Positions 6,894 to 11,917 of a stretch of DNA of 11,917 nt are shown here, in pieces. Position 1 is the stretch's first letter. The number at the start of each line of letters is the position of its first letter. The notes under the pieces were generated by a model, which made no database searches, had not been told where the DNA came from, and saw nothing but the letters and a program-made list of their open reading frames with translations. The position numbers and the translations under genes are program-made. Source of the DNA: Pseudomonadota bacterium (GTDB lineage Bacteria; Desulfobacterota; Desulfobulbia; Desulfobulbales; Desulfobulbaceae); the NCBI GenBank assembly GCA_009778235.1, contig WRKE01000282.1, forward strand, positions 1 through 11,917. The letters run 5' to 3'.

Positions 6894-7108
6894 GGGTGTA
6901 GGTGACGGGGAACTGGGAAGAAAGCTTTAAGAAAACGCCAACCACGGTAGCAGAAAATGGTCAAAATGTTGATTGTTTCTTTTGCTTTTTTCGTGGTCAG
7001 AAAAGAAGTCAAACGTTGGCACAACCTTTACTGAAAAGTTCTCCATAGGGGGGCATGCGGTCAAGGCGAAACCTAGCCGACATGATGTATGGCGCGGCAT
7101 TCACGTTT

Positions 7109-8695
7109 TTAGAAAGCAAGCCATCTCTTTTTTCTTTTTGAGTTCGCCAGCGAAACTCGGTTGCGGCCGGAGTGCTTTGCCTCGTACAGGGCTTCGTCCG
7201 CCAGGCCGATGAATTGGTCCTTGGTGAATTCGCGCCGGGCCGGGAAGGCGGAAGCAACGCCCACACTGATGGTCACCCGGTAGGAATTGGTTTTGTCATC
7301 AAAGAGATAGTTCTCGGTGGTTTGTCGAATTTTTTCCGCCACCAACAGAGCCTCTTCCTGATCTGTTTCCGGCAGGACAAAGGCAAACTCTTCACCGCCG
7401 TACCGCGCTATCAGGTCGTATTCGCGGATGATGTCCTTACTGATCCGGCAGAATTCCTTCAAAATGAAATCCCCGGTCTGGTGGCCGTAGGTGTCGTTGA
7501 ATTTCTTGAAGTGATCGATATCGGCCAGGAGCAGAGAAAGGGGGCGGTCATTGCGGAGACAGCGATTGATTTCTGAATCGAGAAAGTCTTGGAAGAATCG
7601 GTGGTTATTGATTTCGGTCAGACCGTCGATATTGGCCAGATTCTCCAGCAACTGGTTTTTTCTCGCCAGATCTTCGGTCAGTTTTTCCAGCTCCATCTTG
7701 GATTTGATCAGTTCGCGGTTCATCTCCTCGTACGAGAGGTTGATCAGGCTCAGTCTGAGGTTGGCTTCCTGAAGAATTTCCGGTACCGACTTGATCGACT
7801 TGATCTTGATGTAGAAATACTGTGCCGACTGGTCAACGACCTTGTCGATCATGTGGAGCACGGTATTCACCCCCAGCACCTTGAGGCCGAGCAATTGCTT
7901 GGCTTCGTTCCGGAACCGCTTGTGATAATGCTCCGGGCTGTCGGAATAGAAAAGCTCGGCCAGCAGGTCGGCAAGGTAGGTAGCCCGGATGATTTGTTGA
8001 TGTCGCAGAAAGGTCCCGGTAAATGAGCACGGGTCGTGGTGATATTTGATCGGCAGTAGCAAATTTTCGGGAAATTCCCAATTCTTGGCCACCGCGTACC
8101 CCACTTCAGGGTGGGACATGCCAAGGATATCTCTTTCAATTGCCGTGCAGTCAGCGTGGGAAGCGGCCTGGCCGGAACCTTCAGCAATCCGGCCGAGCAC
8201 CTGGTCGTACTCTTGGGGTAGGGTGATGGCCAGCACCAATTGGCCTATATTCTGGAGTAAGCCGCAGGTAAAGACCTCTTCGGAGTCCGTATCCGCCACT
8301 TGTTCGAAAATAAGTCGCGCCGCTGCGGCTTCGATCAGGGAACGTTCCCAGAAGTGTTCGAGATCAAAACTCGAACTCTTTGGCGTGCTGCTGAAGGAAA
8401 GTAAAGAAAAACTGAGGACCAGGCTGCGGACAGCATTCAGCCCAAGAATCGAGACAGCCTGTTTGATGGATGAGATTTGGTTGGGAAAACTGAACAAGGC
8501 CGAGTTGGCCACCCGCAGAACCTTGGTCGAAAGCGCCATGTCCTGGCTGATCAGGTCGGTGATATCCGTGAGCGCGACTTCCGGGAGCGCCGTTAATTCC
8601 AGTAACTTTGCGGCTATGAACGGCAGAGTCGGCAGGTCCTTTGAGGTAAGGACACGCTCCAATATCTGCGTCGCATTGCTGTTTGATCCCGACAT
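7109..8695 (-). CDS. HDOD-GGDEF signalling protein (probable diguanylate cyclase)
   Basis: This 528-residue cytosolic protein has no membrane segment. Residues 15 to about 215 form an HDOD domain (LPTLPFIAAKLLEL, then DMALSTKVLRVANSALF). The HD-type metal pair is absent: GLLQNIGQL (145-153) has Gln-Asn where catalytic HD domains have His-Asp, as expected for this non-enzymatic family. A likely coiled coil spans about 305-355. A GGDEF domain (354-515) follows, starting DGLTEINN, with the active-site loop RYGGEEF (431-437), LADIDHFKKFNDTYGH, and a product-inhibition I-site R424-x-x-D427 placed as in PleD. It should therefore make c-di-GMP under control of the HDOD module and be feedback-inhibited; the HDOD signal is unknown. 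The ATG at 8695 is well bounded because an in-frame TAG lies 8 codons upstream, but no strong ribosome site is visible. Confidence 0.92.
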   Translation of the reverse strand: MSGSNSNATQILERVLTSKDLPTLPFIAAKLLELTALPEVALTDITDLISQDMALSTKVLRVANSALFSFPNQISSIKQAVSILGLNAVRSLVLSFSLLSFSSTPKSSSFDLEHFWERSLIEAAAARLIFEQVADTDSEEVFTCGLLQNIGQLVLAITLPQEYDQVLGRIAEGSGQAASHADCTAIERDILGMSHPEVGYAVAKNWEFPENLLLPIKYHHDPCSFTGTFLRHQQIIRATYLADLLAELFYSDSPEHYHKRFRNEAKQLLGLKVLGVNTVLHMIDKVVDQSAQYFYIKIKSIKSVPEILQEANLRLSLINLSYEEMNRELIKSKMELEKLTEDLARKNQLLENLANIDGLTEINNHRFFQDFLDSEINRCLRNDRPLSLLLADIDHFKKFNDTYGHQTGDFILKEFCRISKDIIREYDLIARYGGEEFAFVLPETDQEEALLVAEKIRQTTENYLFDDKTNSYRVTISVGVASAFPARREFTKDQFIGLADEALYEAKHSGRNRVSLANSKRKKRWLAF

Positions 8696-8770
8696 ACGCT
8701 TGGTGTCTTGCGGATACTAAGATCCGGATGGGGTTTGGAAGTCGGATTTAGAGAGCTCTGTGCATGCGCT

Positions 8771-8799
8771 ACTATAGATATTTTTTGAGGATCATCCAA
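8771..8799 (-). promoter_or_regulatory. Candidate promoter of the HDOD-GGDEF gene
   Basis: On the minus strand TTGGAT (8799-8794) and TATAGT (8776-8771) are separated by exactly 17 nt, a sigma70-like arrangement with a good -10 and a weak -35. The start of transcription would be near 8764, giving a leader of about 70 nt. The element sits in the 125-nt gap after the aminomutase gene, supporting separate transcription of the signalling gene. Based on hexamer matches only. Confidence 0.35.
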
Positions 8800-8816
8800 G
8801 AAAATGCAAGAAAATG
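8797..8816. repeat. Tandem 10-bp direct repeat
   Basis: The ten bases caagaaaatg occur twice, back to back, at 8797-8806 and 8807-8816, five bases from the stop codon of the aminomutase gene. The first copy overlaps the candidate -35 box of the HDOD-GGDEF gene. It may be a regulator site or a simple duplication. Confidence 0.5.
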
Positions 8817-8820
8817 TTTA

Positions 8821-9888
8821 TTAAAGATCTATTCGATTGGGATAAGAGCAGCCGTGTCCCTGATAGGTGGTGAACTCAAGGGCGTCGCCCAGATGTTGAA
8901 TATAGGCCGGGGTGAGAGGGATCTTGCCACCGCCGCCCGGGGCATCGAGGGCATAGGTTGGCACAGCCAGGCCGGTGACATGCCCGATCAGGTGGCGCAT
9001 GATGGCAAGACCGCAATCCACGGTGGTGCGGAAATGAGCGGTCCCCTTGGTCAGGTCGGCCTGAAAAAGATAATAGGGTTTCACTCGAATGCGAATCAAC
9101 CGGTACAGCAGTTCCCGGATGGTTTCGGCATTGTCATTGACCCCGCGCAACAGCACGGTCTGGCATCCCAGGGGAATGCCCGCATTGGCCAGCCGGGCGC
9201 AGGCCAGCTCCGCTGCAGCCGTAATCTCGGCCGGATGGTTGAAATGGGTGTTGATGTACAGGGGATGATATTTTTTCAGCATTGCCGCCAGTGCGGGAGT
9301 GACCCGCATGGGTAGGGTGCAGGGAATCCGGGTGCCGATGCGGATGGTGGCGATGGATGGGATTGCCCGTAGGGCCTTGAGGATACGCTCAAGGTGGTCC
9401 AAGGGGAGCATGAACGGATCGCCTCCGGAAACCAACACATCGGAGATCGCCGGTGTACGGCTGAGATACGAAAGTGCAGCGGCAATCGCCGCATCATCGA
9501 TGACCATTTCCTGTTTGCCGACCTTGCGCTTGCGGGTGCAGAACCGACAGTACATCGCGCATTCGCTGGCAACGAGCAGCAGGGCACGATCCGGATATTT
9601 GTGCACCAGGCAAGGAACCGGGCTGAGGTTTTCCTCGTCAAGGGGGTCGGTCAGACCGGTGGAATCGGTTAGTTCCTGCGGGTCAGGCACAGCTTGGCGC
9701 CAGAGTGGCTGGCCATGCTGTTTAATCAGCTCGAGATAATAGCGGCTGACGCGCAGCGGATAGACCGCATGCACGGCCCGTAGCGGCTCAACCGGGATGT
9801 CGAGGGCCTGGGCCAGATGCTCTGGAGTGGTGATGAAAGAAGCGGAAAGGGATTGTTCACTTGGCATCGTTTTGTCAGGGCAAGGCAC
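8821..9888 (-). CDS. KamA-family radical SAM aminomutase (lysine 2,3-aminomutase-like), short form
   Basis: This is a PLP- and S-adenosylmethionine-dependent aminomutase. Numbering is from the GTG at 9888 (355 residues). The radical SAM cluster motif is C110-AMY-C114-RF-C117. The PLP lysine is K322 in DAPGGGGK. D278 and D315 stand where clostridial KamA has D293 and D330, the residues that hold the lysine side chain, so a lysine-like substrate is suggested. The E. coli EF-P modifying enzyme EpmB lacks PGGGGK, so EpmB is less likely. The protein stops soon after YQGHGCSYP, without the C-terminal CxCxxC zinc tail of KamA (about 415 residues). N253 replaces the KamA Cys268 that completes that site. 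Start choice is open: the GTG has a weak AGGTG, while an ATG at 9867 would give a protein 7 residues shorter. No acetyltransferase (AblB) or EF-P gene is adjacent. Confidence 0.88.
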   Translation of the reverse strand: MPCPDKTMPSEQSLSASFITTPEHLAQALDIPVEPLRAVHAVYPLRVSRYYLELIKQHGQPLWRQAVPDPQELTDSTGLTDPLDEENLSPVPCLVHKYPDRALLLVASECAMYCRFCTRKRKVGKQEMVIDDAAIAAALSYLSRTPAISDVLVSGGDPFMLPLDHLERILKALRAIPSIATIRIGTRIPCTLPMRVTPALAAMLKKYHPLYINTHFNHPAEITAAAELACARLANAGIPLGCQTVLLRGVNDNAETIRELLYRLIRIRVKPYYLFQADLTKGTAHFRTTVDCGLAIMRHLIGHVTGLAVPTYALDAPGGGGKIPLTPAYIQHLGDALEFTTYQGHGCSYPNRIDL

Positions 9889-9907
9889 CCTGCACCTGTC
9901 TGCAGGG
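9888..9907 (-). other. Hairpin at the possible GTG start of the aminomutase gene
   Basis: Perfect 7-bp arms, ccctgca (9888-9894) and tgcaggg (9901-9907), enclose a 6-nt loop. On the minus strand the structure covers the weak ribosome site and touches the GTG at 9888. It could lower initiation at that codon or belong to the leader of the downstream ATG at 9867. Such short GC stems are common by chance. Confidence 0.3.
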
Positions 9908-10013
9908 GAGATACAGCCAACACCATCCTCCGCGCCTGCCTTGCTAGCCGTTGCCCTTTCAAGAGGCAGACTGCATGGAGCGTGGGGAAGGGGGTGAGCA
10001 GGGGGGATCTTGG

Positions 10014-10352
10014 ATGCCCACCCATTCCCAGGAGCAGGCCATTAAATTGTATCTGACCGTTTTTTGTTCTGAGGGATTTTTTTTGTTTCGGTCTGAGGAG
10101 TTGCCCGACCTTTTTTCTTCAGGGTTGTTTGCCGTCAAGGATGGGCTGCTGCATCGGCCTTCTGCCAAGGCACAGTGTGCCTTGATGCGTTCACTTTTGG
10201 CGATACCTGTTTGTCCAGGCATCCAGTTCAAACTGCAATTCGTCGAGAGAATGATACAGTTTGCGCTGGAAAGCAACCTGATAAAATGCAGGGAGCAAGG
10301 TTTTATGGAGTGCTCGCGGTCATCTGATCTGTCGGGTAAGACAATCACTTGA
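10014..10352 (+). CDS. Unrecognised small ORF, 112 residues
   Basis: I do not recognise this protein. It starts at ATG 10014, with a purine-rich AGGGGGG about 7 nt upstream. A longer in-frame start at 9951 exists, but its extra segment is Gly/Glu-rich and unconvincing. The product is soluble, with hydrophobic and amphipathic stretches (KLYLTVFCSEGFFLFR near residues 11-26; FKLQFVERMIQFALESNLIK near 68-87), four cysteines and no evident signal peptide or metal motif. Codon use is plausible for a bacterial gene. It lies alone between the aminomutase and hisHF genes, pointing opposite to both. If it is not real, the region 9889-10498 is about 610 nt of non-coding DNA whose only other clear structure is the terminator at 10432-10469. 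Confidence 0.4.
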   Translation: MPTHSQEQAIKLYLTVFCSEGFFLFRSEELPDLFSSGLFAVKDGLLHRPSAKAQCALMRSLLAIPVCPGIQFKLQFVERMIQFALESNLIKCREQGFMECSRSSDLSGKTIT

Positions 10353-10431
10353 CATTTCGGTGCTTATGTCAGATTAAATTTTTTTCAGACACCCCAAAAC
10401 GATGGCGCGCGGGCAGACAAGATGTTCGCAT

Positions 10432-10469
10432 AAAAAAAGCACCTGACCACAGTTGGTCAGGTGCTTTTT
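10432..10469 (-). terminator. Strong intrinsic terminator downstream of hisHF, possibly bidirectional
   Basis: A perfect 11-bp GC-containing stem (gcacctgacca at 10439-10449 with tggtcaggtgc at 10454-10464) has a CAGT loop. It is flanked by seven A on the left and five T on the right, so it has a U-tract in both directions, longer on the minus strand. It lies 30 nt past the hisHF stop and could also end transcription of the plus-strand ORF finishing at 10352. Confidence 0.93.
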
Positions 10470-10498
10470 AACATGAAAATTGCCGGGATTGGAAACAG

Positions 10499-11917
10499 CT
10501 ACACTGGCCTGGTTTCCACCTTGCCGCGTAAATACTCTTTGACCTCGCCGATAGGTACCTCTTTGCGGTGAAAAATGCCGGCGGCCAGGGCCGCTTCCGC
10601 CCGGGTTTCGGTGAAGACCTCCAGGAAATGTTGGGCGCTGCCTGCCCCGCTGGAGGCAATCACCGGAATGGTCACCGCCGAGCGCACCGCATTGATCAAC
10701 TCAAGGTCAAAGCCCGAGTTGGTGCCGTCTTTATCGATGCAATTCAGTAAAATCTCGCCCGCGCCCAACCGTTCGCACACCTTGGCCAGGGTCACCGCGT
10801 CGACCGGTCGTCCTTCCCGGCCGCCCTTGACGGTGCACTGGTACCAACAGTATTGCTCGCCGTTCGGTCCGGGAAAATGGGTGGGGATCACCACCTGCGG
10901 CACGGCCTGCGGGTCGGCCACGTACACCCGGCGTGGGTCGATGGAGATAACCACTGCCTGGTTGCCGTACACCCGCGCGATTTGTTCGATGGAACTCAGG
11001 CCCGTGGCCTTGCCGGCGCGCAGCACCTCCTCGACGATCAACACCGCATCCGAACCGATGGAAATTTTGTCGGCGCCGGAGCGGAAGTATTGCGAGGCCA
11101 CCTCCAGCGAGCTGGAAAAACGGCCGTCACGGTCGGTGAAGTCGCGGATGCCGCCGCCGATGGTCAGGGGAACGAAGACATTTTTTGAGGTCTGCTCCAG
11201 CACCTCAAGCATGGGCATGTCCTGGAGCGGAAAATCGCGGAATCCCGTGATGTTGAGAAAGGCAATCTCGTCGGCCCCCTGTTGGTAGTAGTCCTCGGCC
11301 AATTCCACCGGCCTGCCCAGGTTACGCACCGCGCCTTCCTCGCGCACGTCGTACTGGTCGCCCTTGGTGACCACCAGGTCTCCGTGGTCGTTGGCGCGCA
11401 CATCCAGGCAGGCGATAATCCGTTTGGCCAGGATGGTGGCGCGGGGAGACTCCGTAAGCCGGACCGCCTCGCGGGTGCCGGCAAGGAAATTTTCCAGCAG
11501 CCTGAGTCCGGCACGACCGCTCTTCTCCGGATGAAACTGGGTTGCCGTCATGGCCCCCCGCTGAATGGCGCTGACAAATTCGTAGCCGTAATCGGTGGTG
11601 GTGAGGATGTCATCGTGCGCGGCCGGGACCACGTGGTAGGAGTGGACGAAATAGAACTTTTCGTCGCCCGTCAGCCCGTGGAACAGGGGTGAGGCCTGGT
11701 GCGCCTTGATGCCGTTCCAACCCATATGGGGGATGGTCAGGTCGCAGGCGAACCGTTGCACCCGGCCGGGAAGCAGGCCCAACCCCGGCTCCTCCGGGGC
11801 CTCCTCGCTTGATTCGAACAGGGCCTGGAGGGCGACGCAGATGCCGAAGAAGGGCTTGCCGGAGCGCAGATAGCGGAGGAGCGGCTCGCGCAGCCCCTTT
11901 TCCCGCAGGGTGCGCAT
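10499..11917 (-). CDS. Bifunctional imidazole glycerol phosphate synthase, HisH-HisF fusion of HIS7 type, 5' end missing
   Basis: This protein makes imidazole glycerol phosphate and AICAR from PRFAR and glutamine, the fifth step of histidine synthesis. One uninterrupted frame holds both activities. In the 472 visible residues, 1 to about 147 are the class I glutamine amidotransferase, with nucleophile C27 in GICVALQ and H129/E131 in QFHPEKSG. A linker of about 15 residues follows. Residues 165-468 are the cyclase barrel, with catalytic D172 (ACLDVRAND) and D395 (NCIDKDG). The cyclase carries the long insertions typical of eukaryotic HIS7: GDLVVTKGDQYDVRE near 179-193 and FPGPNGEQYCWYQCTVKGGRE near 348-368. 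The ATG at 11917 is only the window edge. Comparison with yeast HIS7 suggests about 50-60 N-terminal residues lie outside. Most bacteria encode HisH and HisF separately. A strong terminator follows; no other his gene is visible. Confidence 0.95.
   Translation of the reverse strand: MRTLREKGLREPLLRYLRSGKPFFGICVALQALFESSEEAPEEPGLGLLPGRVQRFACDLTIPHMGWNGIKAHQASPLFHGLTGDEKFYFVHSYHVVPAAHDDILTTTDYGYEFVSAIQRGAMTATQFHPEKSGRAGLRLLENFLAGTREAVRLTESPRATILAKRIIACLDVRANDHGDLVVTKGDQYDVREEGAVRNLGRPVELAEDYYQQGADEIAFLNITGFRDFPLQDMPMLEVLEQTSKNVFVPLTIGGGIRDFTDRDGRFSSSLEVASQYFRSGADKISIGSDAVLIVEEVLRAGKATGLSSIEQIARVYGNQAVVISIDPRRVYVADPQAVPQVVIPTHFPGPNGEQYCWYQCTVKGGREGRPVDAVTLAKVCERLGAGEILLNCIDKDGTNSGFDLELINAVRSAVTIPVIASSGAGSAQHFLEVFTETRAEAALAAGIFHRKEVPIGEVKEYLRGKVETRPV

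Noticed and set aside
6973..7212. Plus-strand ORF of 79 codons overlapping the end of the HDOD-GGDEF gene
   Set aside because: Half of it overlaps the clear GGDEF C-terminus on the other strand, it has no good ribosome site, and nothing in it is recognisable.
9959..10348. 129-codon minus-strand frame opposite the unrecognised ORF
   Set aside because: Its translation is rich in Ser/Pro/Arg/Cys and looks like an antisense frame. The plus-strand ORF has the better start context.
11282..11692. 136-codon plus-strand frame inside hisHF
   Set aside because: Opposite a gene with complete catalytic motifs in both halves, so it is a shadow.

Overview
The window reads like a chromosomal segment of an anaerobic, propionate-metabolising member of the Desulfobacterota, most likely a Desulfobulbus-type (Desulfobulbales) sulfate reducer or fermenter. 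This is an inference from gene content: a succinyl-CoA synthetase pair runs directly into a biotin-dependent methylmalonyl-CoA:pyruvate transcarboxylase, the signature step of the randomising methylmalonyl-CoA route. No 16S rRNA or other phylogenetic marker is present, so the assignment is tentative.

Plus strand, 1-5733: one probable operon. It holds the 3' two-thirds of sucC (cut by the window edge), sucD, a 12S-type acyl-CoA carboxyltransferase, a 64-residue protein resembling the small epsilon/delta accessory subunits of biotin enzymes, and a 5S-type pyruvate/oxaloacetate carboxyltransferase fused to a biotin carrier domain. A strong intrinsic terminator ends it. Two hairpins without U-tracts lie in the gaps after sucD and after the 12S gene. 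SucCD would interconvert succinate and succinyl-CoA. The transcarboxylase would move CO2 between methylmalonyl-CoA and pyruvate, giving propionyl-CoA and oxaloacetate or the reverse, without spending ATP. No biotin carboxylase and no membrane Na+-pump decarboxylase subunit is present, which favours a transcarboxylase. The methylmalonyl-CoA mutase and epimerase the route needs are not in this window.

Minus strand, 5948-9888: three genes in the same direction but separated by 125-246 nt, so probably not a tight operon. In transcription order they are a KamA-family radical SAM aminomutase lacking the usual zinc-binding tail, an HDOD-GGDEF signalling protein with a complete GGEEF active site and I-site, and a CitE/HpcH-family lyase closely resembling L-malyl-CoA/beta-methylmalyl-CoA lyases. 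The lyase converges on the transcarboxylase operon and also acts on short-chain CoA esters.

9889-10498: a mostly non-coding stretch with one plausible but unrecognised 112-residue ORF on the plus strand (10014-10352) and a strong hairpin terminator (10432-10469). Minus strand, 10499-11917: the main part of a bifunctional HisH-HisF imidazole glycerol phosphate synthase whose sequence is of the eukaryotic HIS7 type rather than the usual separate bacterial subunits. Its first 50-60 residues lie beyond the window.

Most of the window is recognisable metabolism. I see no mobile element, CRISPR array, tRNA or rRNA. The points most worth a second look are the HIS7-like fusion, the small protein inside the transcarboxylase operon, and the zinc-tail-less aminomutase.
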